This document shows, one piece after another, positions 42,845-53,577 of a DNA stretch of 64,000 bases. Within the stretch, counting starts at the first letter, position 1. Each line of letters begins with the position of its first letter. Where the stretch lies: the NCBI GenBank assembly GCA_017311185.1, contig JAESUZ010000753.1:62001-126000 (forward strand). The letters are read 5' to 3'. A program made the position numbers and the translations under genes. The notes under the pieces are model-generated. The model had not been told where the DNA came from. It saw only the letters and a program-made list of their open reading frames with translations, and ran no database searches. This stretch comes from Proteles cristata cristata. Its lineage: Eukaryota > Chordata > Mammalia > Carnivora > Hyaenidae.

Positions 42845-43005
42845 TGTCCTCATTTAACATAGTGTTTATTAGACTATATTGAAATTGCCTGTTTATTTCT
42901 GCCTCTTATTTAGAACTTTAAAAGCCTCAAGTCGCTGTCTTACTTCTTATTGTCTACTCTGTGGCTTGCCTGTAGTAGGTACTCAATAAATATTTCTTGA
43001 AATAA
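42845..43005 (+). mobile_element. L2 3' end, sense
   Basis: 'CATAGTGTTTATTAGACTATATTGAAATTGCC' and 'TGCCTGTAGTAGGTACTCAATAAATATTTCTTGAAATAATT' are the L2 3' terminus. Confidence 0.7.
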
Positions 43006-43604
43006 TTAGTGGCTTGAGTTAATCTGGATGCAAGCCAGGATGATGGGGGCAATTTTTGTAGCTTGGAGATTTGGTTTCATTGCCCCATGCTGCGATGTTC
43101 CTGGCAGCTCTGTCTCCTGAGCTGTCACCAGGGACCACGCCGGCCTCCTTTGTGGCAGGCATAAAGCGCGTTTTTATTGGCCAACATGGTCTATTTTAGA
43201 ATGCTGAAATGAGACACCCTGTGTAGTCAGGGATTTCTGCAGTGGATCAAGGCAAGTTCTAAGAAATGTGCTATTCCCAGTTTAGAGAGAGGTCCTCTTG
43301 TCTATACCAGGGAAGAAATGAACTTGGATGTCCATCTATTTTGTCTACCTTGGGACAGGTTGAGAGGCAGCCCCAACCACTGGCATGCTAAACTGAAAGA
43401 GTCTGGTATTCCTTACAGCCAACTCCTGAAGCAAACCACAAGTCCTTGGTACCCCTGTGAATCCTGGGAGGCTTGTGTTCAAGTCACTTATCTCCTAGAG
43501 AACCTAGGTCAGGGGAGGGGAGTCAAGATCTAACGAAAGGTAGCTTGCCTTTTAGGCAGATCATCAGCATCAAGTTTCCTTGTAGCAAAAGAGCCTAAAA
43601 ACAA

Positions 43605-43618
43605 ACACACACACACAC
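43605..43618. repeat. (AC)7
   Basis: ACACACACACACAC. Confidence 0.9.
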
Positions 43619-43810
43619 TTGGAGATCTCTGTGACGTATAGTATTTGTTAAAAATCCCTTGTATATGCCCTTTTCTAGAACAGTTTTGGGGGAATTAAAT
43701 AACATGCAGCTCCTCCTGTCCAGAAATGAAAGGAACAAGTGAAGTTGAGTCTTCCCATTATGTTAGGTATTTGAGCACGTGCTTTTGTCTCTTCATGACA
43801 ACCACGATTT

Positions 43811-43914
43811 AAGGATATATTCCTTCGTGTCTTCGTGAGACGGGCAATGCAGTGTCTTAGGCTTTTTTAGTATACTTCATTGCCTTCCTACGGGGACATG
43901 AAGGAATATACTCA
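43811..43914 (+). other. Imperfect palindrome / RNA hairpin candidate
   Basis: The left arm TATATTCCTTCGTGTC…GGGCAATG (43815-43849) pairs with the right arm CATTGCC…GACATGAAGGAATATA (43878-43910). The stem is about 35 bp, with a 28-nt loop. Several non-Watson-Crick positions become G·U pairs if the plus strand is transcribed, so the RNA fold is better on that strand. It could be a pre-miRNA-like hairpin or a small inverted-repeat transposon. No family recognised. Confidence 0.5.
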
Positions 43915-44214
43915 CGAGACTGAGCTCTATGTATCCAATGAGGTAAAATTTCAGATTAAGAGGCCAGCAGAAGTTCTGAGGAAGAGGGATCTGTTAACAC
44001 CTGGACCTTGGAGAGTGAGCACATTTAGTCTGGAAGAGGACACCCCATAACGGGCAGGTATCCGTAAAGGCACAGACATGGAGATGGGAGGGAACGTTGG
44101 CAAATTCCATCTTTGTTGGGACAAGAGTCCAGGATAGTGAATTTGTCACAGAAGAAGCTAAGCCCTTGTAATAAAGAGTTTACAAAAAAAAACCCCAAAA
44201 AACAAAAAAACAAA

Positions 44215-44650
44215 ACCACACAGTGGCTTAAATCACATACAAGTTTGTTTCTCTTTCCCATGATAGTATAGATGTAGCTGGGTGTCTAGAAAAGGTGATT
44301 GGTTCATCTCCAAGATGTCTTCCAGCGACACGGTCTCTTTCGTCTTGATGCTCCACCAGCTCCTAGGGTGTTGTTCGTGTGCACATGGTCACAGTTGGTA
44401 TACGGGGGGGTGGGGGGGGGAGACAGTCTCCTTTTCATGAGGTGTGGTTTCACATGGACCCCCAAGTCACATGGCATCTCCCCCCAGTTAAGATATGTGA
44501 CCACCCACAGTTGCAAGGAGGGACGATGGTGGAGTCTCTAACTGAGTGGGGTGGCAAGATCTGCTGCTAAGGGAGAGAAGGGGAACCGGTTAGCCATCTC
44601 CACCAAGAGAGAAGTAAGATGGGAGTAAACACGGAGAAGGACCTTCCTTA
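44215..44650. other. Unassigned, possibly an ancient repeat
   Basis: 'CAGTGGCTTAAATCACATACAAGTTTGTTTCTCTTTCCCATGATAG' and 'GTTGATGCTCCACCAGCTCC'-like text resemble a common dispersed mammalian segment, but the family is not recalled with confidence. Confidence 0.3.
44404..44420 (+). repeat. G-run (G7 T G9)
   Basis: GGGGGGGTGGGGGGGGG; could form a G-quadruplex. Confidence 0.9.
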
Positions 44651-44944
44651 AACACCCTATCAGAAAACTTACAGTCTCTCTAAAGACTGGAAAAGGCATG
44701 TGTCTTCAGCCAGTGATAGAGCAGCCAGCATTGGCTGATGGTGAGTGCAGTGGGCAGAACTAGCTGGGAGAGGCACACTGCTCTGCCTTAAACACCTGAC
44801 TTTTCCTTCTAAATCTTGCATCTGTTTGAGGACCACATTGCTGTGAGCTGCATCGAGTCAGTTCACATGGAGGATTAGACCTGGGTATGCTGTGTCTTTT
44901 ATCTTTTGGCTTTGTTCTGTTTGAAAATGTTGGCCTGCAGCCAG

Positions 44945-44978
44945 AGGAGAGAGAGAGAGACAGAGAGAGAAGGAGAGA
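44945..44978. repeat. (GA)n tract
   Basis: GAGGAGAGAGAGAGACAGAG and onward; not attached to a SINE body. Confidence 0.9.
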
Positions 44979-45365
44979 TGATTACTTTCTTATCACAAGG
45001 AAATTAGATGCCTAAACTAGTGTAAGTGATATCTTTTAAAACAAATTTTTAGGAAAATTTAACTTATCCTGTCTTCCCTTATGGTAGGCTCTCTGGATGG
45101 TGGGAAGGAACCTATTTTTGCACTTAATGAAATGGATCTTGGCAGTAAAGAGTTTAAAACTAAGTTTAGATTTATTTAAAAAGTAATCTCTATACCACTA
45201 ACTTGTCTTCTGTCCTTAAAACGAGAATTTTTACAGTGCTTGTAGACTGCGCCATTCTTCTCTGGTGGCTCGCCAGTCCAATTAGCAAACTCGTTTGTCA
45301 AAGCCTTGTTAGGTGATCACAAAGGTACTTTGCCCAGGACCCAATCTGGACTTTCTTACAAAGTC

Positions 45366-45418
45366 GTGTGTGTCTGTGTGTATGTGTATGTATGTATGCA
45401 TGTATGTATGTATGTGTT
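45366..45418. repeat. (TG)n/(TATG)n compound microsatellite
   Basis: GTGTGTGTCTGTGTGTATGT followed by several TATG units. Confidence 0.95.
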
Positions 45419-45869
45419 TGTCCATGTGTGTATTTGAAATACAGATAAGGCTGTATAATAAACTTATAGCACCCATTTTTTCCTGTGATAAGAGATATAC
45501 CCAGAAGAGAGTTTAAAACATATGAAAAAGAAATAAATCAAGCTGTTACTTTGGAATGTAATATCAGACACTATGGCTTTTTCCCCCTTGCCTCTTTATG
45601 TTGGAAGGTTCATAAACATTTTTCTACCAATTCAATAAATTACACTTCAGCTTTTCTCTCATGTTGAGGTAAGAACTTGGGAGAACAATTATCTGATAGC
45701 AGATATTAAGCTTTTGTTTGAAAAGAAAGAGCGTCGTTCCTACTGAAGCAGGTGGGATTTTTGCCACATAGTCTAAGGTGCCAAACACATGCCGGAGATG
45801 AAGACTGTGATTCCGATATGTGTTGAGGACCATGGGGTCCTTGAGCCCTCATGCTGTGAGGCAGTTGGA

Positions 45870-46090
45870 GTTAGAGCTCAGAGGGCGGCTCCCGAGTCAG
45901 ACTGCCCAGGTTTTATGCCGCTTGGGCCACTTCCTAGCTGGCTGATCTAGGCCAAGCTTTGCTCGCCTCAGTCCCCTCGTCTCCAAACTTGCGTCATGCC
46001 ATCTCCCAGTTACCTGTGGGAACCGAGTGATTGATAACAATAATGCCTCAGGGCGGTGTCCACAACGTGGAAATGCTCAGTAAATGAACC
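45870..46090 (+). mobile_element. MIR, sense
   Basis: 'GTTAGAGCTCAGAGGGCGGCTCC', 'CAGACTGCCCAGGTTTTATGCC', 'CCTCAGTCCCCTCGTCTCC', 'GATAACAATAATGCCTC' and 'GGAAATGCTCAGTAAATG' follow MIR over nearly its full length. Confidence 0.75.
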
Positions 46091-46384
46091 AGGCTTTTAC
46101 AACTCCAGAGCCCATGCTTTTCCACTTCATTTTGATACCTCACTAAGAATTGAGGGCTGGGGACAGCAGCAGGCTTCTGGGGACAGCATGAGGGGGTAGG
46201 TGAGCATGCTCCTTAAGGAAGGAGAAAAAGTCACTAACGTCTGCTCAGGGGCCGAGGAAATGGGAGGAGGAAGGAGCAATCAGAACATCAGATGTCATGT
46301 AAGCAAGAAATCAAAGTATTTTGGAATACGCTCTTTCCAAAGTATTAATTAGGAAAATAGATCCTGACCACTTGCAGCCGGGGA

Positions 46385-46455
46385 CTGTCTGACATTTATT
46401 TTTATATCCATAGTGCTTGGCCTCTGGTAAGAACTCAGTAGCTCCACAAATGTTG
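46385..46455 (+). mobile_element. L2 3' end, sense
   Basis: 'TATCCATAGTGCTTGGCCTCTGGTAAGAACTCAGTAG' is the L2 terminal segment. Confidence 0.5.
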
Positions 46456-46469
46456 GAGTGTGTTGGTCT

Positions 46470-46600
46470 CTTCCTTATTCATTCATTTGCTCAGTTACCT
46501 GTTTATTAAGTCCCTATCGTGGACTAGGTAGTGCTCTAGGAGCCTGCCATCGGCAGTGAAGAAAACAGGGACAGAACCCCCTTCCCTGGTGGGGCCTCCC
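46470..46600 (-). mobile_element. L2 3' end, antisense
   Basis: 'ATTCATTCATTTGCTCAG', 'GGACTAGGTAGTGCTCTAGG' and 'GGCAGTGAAGAAAACAGGGAC' are the antisense L2 terminus, facing the sense end just upstream. Confidence 0.6.
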
Positions 46601-46814
46601 CTCCATCTGGACCTCAAGCCTGTGCCGGGTCCTAATGCTCACCACTTCTTTTAATAAATACAACACTCCTCTTTCTCTATCCACCCCCACTTTTGTTAAC
46701 CAAACTCCTTTGTAGTTCTAATATCTGTATTTCTTGAAAACTTGGCATCGATGGTTTTTCTCAAACACGAGTTAACTCAAAATGGTTTGGGGGGAGTCTC
46801 CTTGGCAAGCTATG

Positions 46815-46960
46815 TGATTTAGAGCAAAGAGCTGCTTTCTTGATGTCTGAAGACATCCTGGGTTTGATTCTTAGCTCTGTCCTGGGTTGGGTGGACCTGG
46901 GCATCTTCTGAGTTTACAATTTCTTTCTTGCAAAATCAGAAGAATACTTATCATGCAGGA
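46815..46960 (+). mobile_element. MIR, sense
   Basis: 'ACATCCTGGGTTTGATTCTTAGCTCTG', 'TGGACCTGGGCATCTTCTGAG' and 'CTTGCAAAATCAGAAGAATAC' follow the MIR middle. Confidence 0.65.
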
Positions 46961-47022
46961 ACTTGTCTAGAACTTGTGTGCTCCTAGGAATCCATTGGGT
47001 TTTTATAAAAATCCACATTTTA

Positions 47023-47239
47023 GGGGCGCCTGGGTGGCTTAGTCAGTTAAGCATCCGACTTTCGCTTAGGTCATGATCTCGTGGTTCGTGGGTTCGAGCC
47101 CCGCGCCGGGCTCTGTGCTGACTGCCAGCTCAGAGCCTGGAGCCTATTTCAGTCTGTGACTCCCTCTCTCTCTGACCCTCCCCTGCTCACGCTGTCTCTC
47201 TCTCTCCTAGAAATAAATAAAAACATTAAAAAATAAAAT
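47023..47239 (+). mobile_element. CAN SINE, young 'TTCGCTTAGG' subfamily
   Basis: Diagnostic GGCTTAGTCAG, GACTTTCGCTTAGGTC, GCTGACTGCCAGCTCAG, TTTCAGTCTGTGACTCCC and CTCCTAGAAATAAATAAA. Duplication AAAAATCCACATTTTA (47007-47022) and AAAAATCCAAATTTTA (47240-47255). Confidence 0.96.
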
Positions 47240-47405
47240 AAAAATCCAAATTTTAGACCTCAGCCTCCACCCACCTAAGAACCCCCCTCTTTATTATTAG
47301 CAGCTCAGATAGCCTTGCACCGAAAAATACAATTATTACAGTGTCATACTTTCCCTTTGTAGTTGCACTTTAACATTTCGCACATTTGATTTTAGATCCT
47401 GAACT

Positions 47406-47604
47406 TTTTTTTCTTAAAAATAAGTTTGTTTATTTTGAGAGAGAGAGCATGGGAGGGGCAGAGAGAGGGGAAAGAGAGAGAGAACCCTAGCAGGCACCTA
47501 TACTGACTGTGTGACACAGAATTTGAAAGCACGAACCTTGAGATCGTGACCTGAACCAAAATCAAGAGTTGGATGTTTAAATGACTGAGCCACTCAGGTA
47601 CTCC
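47406..47604 (-). mobile_element. CAN SINE
   Basis: Antisense copy ending GAGCCACTCAGGTACTCC. Duplication AGATCCTGAACT is exact at 47394-47405 and 47605-47616, though the body itself is diverged. Confidence 0.93.
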
Positions 47605-47839
47605 AGATCCTGAACTCAGTCGTCCCAGACCGAAGGAGTGGCAGTGCTGATCCAGAAGGTCAAGCAGGAATCACCAGGCAAGTTGAAAAAACAACTGAGT
47701 TGCTTTCACCCAGCTTCATTCATCAAACCACATTGCCTTCCCTTAAGCCTCAGTCCTAGAAGATGGTTTATTGCTTTCCTACTCAGGGTGGGCTATGAAC
47801 TAGCAGCATGTGAATGCCAGGGAGCTGGTTAGAGGTGTG

Positions 47840-47930
47840 GAATCCCAGACCTCCCCTCTCACCTTCTAAATCAGAATCTACAGCTTAACAAGTTCCTCAT
47901 ATTACTGTTTGAGAAGCACCCATCTACCAA
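47840..47930. mobile_element. MER5-like fragment
   Basis: 'CTAAATCAGAATCTACAGCTTAACAAG' and 'TACTGTTTGAGAAGCACC' resemble one half of MER5A/B. Confidence 0.45.
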
Positions 47931-48255
47931 ATACCTCTGGGTCAAAATACTGTGTATGTGTGTTGTTCTATTAAAATTATGGTTATACTTAGTGACTTGA
48001 AACTCACTCCAATTCACCACAACATGACTGTTTAAATAGGTATATCTGCATTAATTCTGTTGAACAACATCACGGAATTGATGTCATTTATGAGTCAGCA
48101 AGTAAATTCTATATATATTGAAAAATTACATAAATATAAATTTCATGTGACAGTGTAATTAGGACTTTAAAATTTTAACATGTGTAAGTCATCTTCTTCT
48201 TTCTCAGTGCATTTTCCTGAGTGCCGAATCAGAAAATAAATTTATGTTAGATATA

Positions 48256-48259
<4 letters not shown>

Positions 48260-48302
<43 letters not shown>
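48260..48302. repeat. (TG)n microsatellite
   Basis: Uninterrupted run of about 21 TG units; likely polymorphic. Confidence 0.98.
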
Positions 48303-48305
<3 letters not shown>

Positions 48306-48467
48306 TTTTCCAATGTGGACTTACAAGTGATTAATTTACACATTTGCTTTCTAGGTAGGAGGTGACGTTGATAATCTGGCTCATGACGGTTGGCCCTCTA
48401 AGCCAACGTGGTCAGTAAACATAAATAACTTCCTGGTCTCTGCTTTTTAAAAATTTATTGCCATCTG

Positions 48468-48531
48468 GATGAGCACTGGGTGTTATGTGGAAACTAATTT
48501 GACAATAAACTATTTGTAAAAAAAAAAAAAT
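48468..48531 (+). mobile_element. Ultra-short L1 3' end insertion
   Basis: GATGAGCACTGGGTGTTATG, then GACAATAAACTATTTGTAAA and poly(A): the last 50 or so bases of the same felid L1 seen at 23335-23404. Duplication AAAAATTTATTGCCATCTG (48449-48467) and AAAAATTTATTGCTATCTG (48532-48550). Confidence 0.93.
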
Positions 48532-49331
48532 AAAAATTTATTGCTATCTGAAAGGTGGAAGGCAATTTAGTCGATATAGATAGAAAACCTGCCAAGCAGC
48601 CAAAGAAAAGAGATGCTTGACTTACATATGTCTGCATGAGTGGATAAGATGTGTGTTTCAAGACTAATGATTTAAGATATTCTATGCATTCCAAGCCTGA
48701 TTAAATGAGGCTTAATTCAGAACAACACTTTCTCCTTGCTTCTTCAAAATTCGCTGTCGTTTTCTGTCCCTTCAGCATTGATTGTGGGTGATCTCGGATA
48801 CGGACTGTCTAAAGCCGTAACTTCTTTCTTTTTGTAAAAGGAAGATTATCCCTTTCTTAATTCCTTGTTTTTATTGCTGTCAGATGGGAGGCTTTCAGAA
48901 GAGGTGAGTTAGCATTCATTGTATCTTCCCAGAAGATGGCTCAACTTTTGGCTGAGATGTTCTTGAGGATTCTGTTAGCGCATCCTGGCATCCTTCTGTC
49001 CTCTCTGACTTTGACCGCTCCTCCTCTGCCCCTCCTCCTGCACACCCCTCCGTTCCCAGTCAGGTGGTCGCCATGGTCTGTCAGTCAGCTCTTTGTCTCT
49101 CCTTTATGAATCCATCCTCTGTTCCAATTTACAGGGTTTTATTACTTTCCCTCTTGATCAGCATTTCACAGAGTTTATCCTGCCAGGTTTTAATAGGTAT
49201 TCTGCCTCTTCTCGACCCCTAAAAAATTAATTGGCCTGGAAAAGAATGCAAAATGCTGATTTAGACAGACTTAAACATGGTTCTGTTTGTTGTAACTACA
49301 GCACAACCCAGAACCTTTAATATGCTGCGAG

Positions 49332-49556
49332 GGGCGCCTGGGTGGCTTAGTCGGTTAAGCGTCCCGACTTTCGCTTAGGTCATGATCTCGCGGTTCGTGG
49401 GTTCGAGCCCCGCGTCGGGCTCTGTGCTGACTGCCAGCTCGGAGCCTGGAGCCTGTTTCAGTCTGTGACTCCCTCTCTCTCTGACCCTCCCCTGTTCACG
49501 CTGTCGCTCTCTCTCTCCTAGAAATAAATAAAAAACAAAACAAAACAAAACAAACA
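49332..49556 (+). mobile_element. CAN SINE, young 'TTCGCTTAGG' subfamily
   Basis: GGCGCCTGGGTGGCTTAGTC, GACTTTCGCTTAGGTC, CTCGCGGTTCGTGGGTTCG, GCTGACTGCCAGCTCGG and CTCCTAGAAATAAATAAAA, then (AAAAC)n. Duplication TAATATGCTGCGAG is exact at 49318-49331 and 49557-49570. CpGs are nearly all kept, so this is among the youngest copies. Confidence 0.97.
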
Positions 49557-49889
49557 TAATATGCTGCGAGGTGGGGTTGGGTTGTTGCATGCCTCATCCC
49601 CAAATTTCTTTCCTGGAGGAACCTTTTCAGAAAGTATTGAGCAAGACTGATGTGCTGTGAAATACACTTTCCAGTCTCTTCCTTGGTGTCTCTGCCATGT
49701 GCTTCTCTATATCCAATGCTACGTCTAATGACCCCATGTGCTGCTGCACTTTAGTATCCTCAAATTCATCCCGAATTAGCTACCACCACCAGTAGCTAAC
49801 TTCCACTGACCACTGACTTTTACTGCCAGCCTTTTATAAGCATTTTCTCAGAAAAGCTCCCTTGCTTCTTCAGTGTCTGTGAAGTCAAG

Positions 49890-50215
49890 TTCACATGCCT
49901 TCATCTCTCATTCAAGACTGTCTGTGTTCTTGGACCAACAACTTGCAACCACACTTTGCCCTTCGCTAGCATTTGATAGCCTCCATGGTGCTTGACTTGG
50001 TGTTTCTTTACAGTCCTTCCCTCTCCTAATATACTGCACCGGTTATTTCTTTTCTTTATTGTCTGTCTTCCCTCAACAAAAACATGAGCTCCAGGAGACT
50101 AGTAAGTTTGTTTCGTCCATGGTGCTTGTATTCCAAGCGTGTGTAGCACTGTCTTAACACATAGGAGGTGCTTGGTAAATGTTTCAAATCTAGTTGAGTG
50201 AATGACTGACAATTT
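49890..50215 (+). mobile_element. L2, sense
   Basis: 'CATGCCTTCATCTCTCATTC', 'TATTTCTTTTCTTTATTGTCTGTCTTCCC', 'AACATGAGCTCCAGGAGAC' and 'GTGTAGCACTGTCTTAACACATAGGAGGTGCTTGGTAAATG' follow the L2 3' region to its end. Confidence 0.7.
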
Positions 50216-50224
50216 TTGGTTTCA

Positions 50225-50860
50225 TCTCCTGCCTGTGCTTAGTGTTGATTCCCTGCTCTTTCCTTGTATGTATTCACTCTAAGTCCTGTATCTTGCTTGA
50301 TCTGTTATCATCTCTCTGTACCCTTCAGATCTGCTCTAACTTCATAAGTAACATTTCGCCCCCAAAAGTCTTTTCTTTTTTTTTTTTAAAAAAATTAATG
50401 TTTATTTATTTTTGAGAGAGAGAGAGCGCGAGCGAGCGTGAGTGGGAGAGGGAGAGGGAGAGAGAACACAAGCAGGGGAGGGTCAGAGAGAGAGGGCAAC
50501 AGAATTTGAAGCAGGCTCCAGGCTCCCAGCTGACTCACAGAGCCTGATATGGGGCTTGAACCCATGAACCATGAGATCATGACCTGAGCTGAAGTCAGAC
50601 GCTTAACCTACTGAGCCACCCAAGTGCCCCACCCCACCCCACCCCCCCGCCCCCCAAAGTCTTTTCTAATCTGAACTCTTTCCTCATTGAAGTGTTTCCT
50701 CATTTGGAATGTTGTTTATACCTGTCTCATCAGCAAGCCCATTCTGCCTTGTTAGTATGGTTACTTATAAGCTGAGAAAGGATCATGGGGTATTCATGTT
50801 TGCCTTACTTCACTGCAGAATATGCTCAGTAAATTCATAAACGAATACAACAAACTCACA
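50225..50860 (+). mobile_element. Second L2-like stretch, split by SINE
   Basis: 'CTTTCCTCATTGAAGTGTTTCC' and 'GCAGAATATGCTCAGTAAATTCATAAACGAATAC' look like L2 3' end sequence. Weaker than its neighbour. Confidence 0.4.
50375..50648 (-). mobile_element. CAN SINE with (ACCCC)n at its head
   Basis: Antisense copy with a long GAGA/GCGAGCGAG tract, ending GAGCCACCCAAGTGCCCC and extended by ACCCCACCCCACCCC. Duplication CGCCCCCAAAAGTCTTTT / CGCCCCCCAAAGTCTTTT lies outside the C-rich piece. Confidence 0.93.
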
Positions 50861-51640
50861 TTATGTTTGCAGTAACATAAGCCATGTTTGTGTCTCAGGC
50901 TGCACGGAATGGGCTGCACGCTGTGTCCCGTGCATCTGTGTCCTCACTGAGCCCGGGAGAGGAACGCTTGATGTCCTCAAGAGACTGCAAATGGCAATTT
51001 TTATTTTCCCAACATTTCTTTTCTCCTAAAAGGCATTCCTTTGGTATGTAACAAAGCTCGGGTTGCAGAAATTTCAACTGCTCATCACCGGAGCAGAGAA
51101 TGGTCTAACAGTTCAGATGAGAGGGTTGTGAGGGGCTCTAGGAGGGTTTTTTTTCGGGTGGGGGGAGGGTTCATTTTCACATTTCATTTGTTTTTCCTCC
51201 TTTTGGGCAAACAGTTTTCTACTTTCAGGCAAATATGTTTAAAAATTTTCCCCCAATATTTTTATTTCTTTCTCTGTTATTGCCTTCCCCTCCCTTCCCT
51301 CAGAATTCAGACACTCCCACAATGTATAAACAATTGCTGGGAGATTGCAATGCTCTTTTTTTGCAAAGTACATTTTCTTGGGCAACTCGAGGCCCCATGT
51401 GTGTTTTAAGGCTGCTGACGCTGGCTTTCCACTGAGCTACAGCAAAGTATGTCATTCTTTCTCTCCCACAGCATGTCTCCAGTCCCCAGTGACAGCCAAG
51501 CCATACCTTGTCCTCTCTCTCATAAACACTCCCTAATCCCCCAGACCTGTTCTGGTGCAGCTTTTCTATTTTTCATATATCACCATCTTAAATCTGTTCT
51601 GTTCCAAGGTGGGAATTGATTAAATGAATAAAAATATGTA
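50860..51640. other. Unique sequence
   Basis: A 122-codon open stretch at 51041-51409 (+) runs through a T/C-rich tract (FHLFFLLLG...); composition, not coding, explains it. Confidence 0.4.
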
Positions 51641-51654
51641 TTTATGTGGGAGGT

Positions 51655-51880
51655 AGGATAGCAAAGCCTTGAAACCCGGCGGACTTATATCCCCAGATTC
51701 TACCATTTATTAGTAGTGGAACCATAGTTGATTTTTTTCTCTAAGCCTCAGTTTCTTCATCCATAAAATAGGGATAGCAGTGCCTGGCTTGTAGTGTGGT
51801 GGCAAAAATCAGATCAGATAATTCATGTAAAATTTGGAGCACAGCGTGTGGTACCTGGTGACCATTCACTAAATGGCCAA
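51655..51880 (+). mobile_element. MIR, sense
   Basis: 'CCCAGATTCTACCATTTATTAGTAGTG', 'TCTCTAAGCCTCAGTTTCTTCATCCATAAAATAGGGATAGCAGTGCC' and 'GAGCACAGCGTGTGGTACC' are MIR; the middle is very well kept. Confidence 0.85.
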
Positions 51881-52094
51881 GAGATTGCAGGTTACGCTCT
51901 CTGCTTTTCTGGTTTGTGGGGTCGTAGGGCCTAAATCTTTTTCATCGTTGTGTGCCTGACACAGAATAGTCAAATAAGGTTTCAAAGACGAACGTGCAAG
52001 ATTTTCCTTCACAAGCCATTCAGCTACATAAAGAGAGGAGCAGGTCATTGTCAGTCTTAGTCTGCCATGTCCAGGCATTTAAAAGAAAAGGTTT

Positions 52095-52312
52095 AGGGCA
52101 TCTGAGTGGCTCAGTTGGTTAAGCATCAGACTTTGGCTCAGGTTGTGATCTTGCAGCTTGTAGAGTTTGAGCCTCCTGTCAGGCTCTGTGCTGACAGCTC
52201 AGAGCCTGGAGCCTGCTTCAGATTCTGTGTCTCCCTCTCTCTCTGCCTCTCCCCTGCTCACGCTCTGTCTGTCTCTCTCTCTCAAAAATGAATAAAACAT
52301 TAAAAAAAAAAA
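52095..52312 (+). mobile_element. CAN SINE
   Basis: Head AGGGCATCTGAGTGGCTCAG, body GTGCTGACAGCTCAGAGCCTGGAGCC, tail CTCAAAAATGAATAAAACATT plus A10. Confidence 0.94.
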
Positions 52313-52314
52313 GG

Positions 52315-53060
52315 CTCATACATGAAGATCACTCTCTATATTGCACTAGAAAGGAGGACATTCCCTGGGAGCCTAGCATCTCCTATTAGTTTACAAGCAG
52401 ACCTGTAAACAAAGGGGGGCTTTTAGGAGGCATTTGGTATATTGGGTGACATTTTCTGAATGATATGGTGACATTCTTAAATACAGGGGTCCTCCCTAGA
52501 GCATGAAGATGATCTGAGTTTGTTCTCTCCACCAGCGGTGCTGGGAAAAGCTCTATTAGGAGAGTGGGGACTTCAGTGTGATGCAGGTAAAGCTTGCACA
52601 TTCCTGGATTGCCCTTCCTCCTTGATAGGATGAGGCGACCAGGCTAGATTATCTCGAAGATATGCTAGGACTGAAGGTCACATTTTCCATCCCCATTTAA
52701 GAGCCTCATTATGTTACCTATAAGGGCATCTTTGCCCATCACCACCCTGGTGGACTGGCTTTCACATTGAGTGCTTTGGTGTGAAGGGCACATTTCTTTT
52801 AAGTTGATGTCAACTTTCCTTTCACCTTTTCTCTTTTATTCCTGCTCACTCTCTTCTTTAAGGTGTCAAGTAAAGCCAACAGTGATAAATCAGACCCACT
52901 CTTCCTTTGGCGATACAAGATTCATGAACGCGGTGGTTTCATCTTGTCTCTGGCTAAGCAGACTCTCTTCCCTCCTAATTAATTGCATTTTTCCTTTTGA
53001 TCCTTCCCAACTCTTGTCCTGGTGTTTCCTTAGCATATTCTCCCTTTGTCACCTCTTTGT
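52315..53060. other. Unique sequence
   Basis: No repeat recognised. The open stretch at 52771-53112 (+) is rich in Leu/Ser from a pyrimidine-rich composition. Confidence 0.4.
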
Positions 53061-53065
53061 GATCT

Positions 53066-53240
53066 CAGATCTTGCGTGGACGGGCTCATGTCTTGCAGCC
53101 TGCCTGGCTTGAGCAGGGCCCGGCAGGTTTGCTGGGGAGCGAGCCTGGCCCGTGCAGAAGTGGGGACGGCGTAGCACCGCCAGGGCGTGAGCCGCGCACA
53201 CTCACTGCTGGCCCCCCACCCGTTCTGCCTGGTGGTGACC
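53066..53240. other. Small CpG-rich, GC-rich patch
   Basis: About a dozen CpGs in 175 bp (CCCGGC, GAGCGAG, GGACGGCGTAG, GAGCCGCGCAC) in an AT-rich setting. Both strands are open here for 94 codons (53072-53356 + and 53086-53370 -), a usual side effect of GC richness. Too short for a standard CpG island. Confidence 0.4.
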
Positions 53241-53577
53241 CTGACAGCACCTCAGACCGGGTGCTCAGATTCTTCCAGAGATGCCTGAGGCAGCCTGTGT
53301 GTGTAGCAGGCTCGGACCCAGAAGTGGCTGTTTCAGCAGGTCTTGGTTGCAGTTGACCCTGTTTCTGCAAAGCCTGAGGTCATCTAGGTCTCTGTGGAGC
53401 TGGGTGTTTTTGCACCTTTGTCATATGCCAGGCTGAAGCCCTGCTCTTTCAGCCACTTGAACTCTGAAAAGGAGCAATCAGGCCTTGAATCTTCATGCAC
53501 AACTCCCTCTCTGCCTGCTTCACATCCTGACATTCCTGGCATTCGAGCCCTTCCTCCCTCCCTCCTTCTTTCCTTCT

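Larger units (their letters stand above)
43010..44200. other. Unique sequence
   Basis: Contains the hairpin at 43811-43914 and an (AC)n at 43605-43618; otherwise nothing recognised. Confidence 0.4.
44660..45860. other. Unique sequence with two simple repeats
   Basis: No gene or dispersed repeat recognised besides the (GA)n and (TATG)n tracts listed. Confidence 0.4.
47940..49310. other. Mostly unique sequence
   Basis: Holds a (GT)n and a tiny L1 insertion; otherwise no gene or repeat recognised. Confidence 0.4.
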
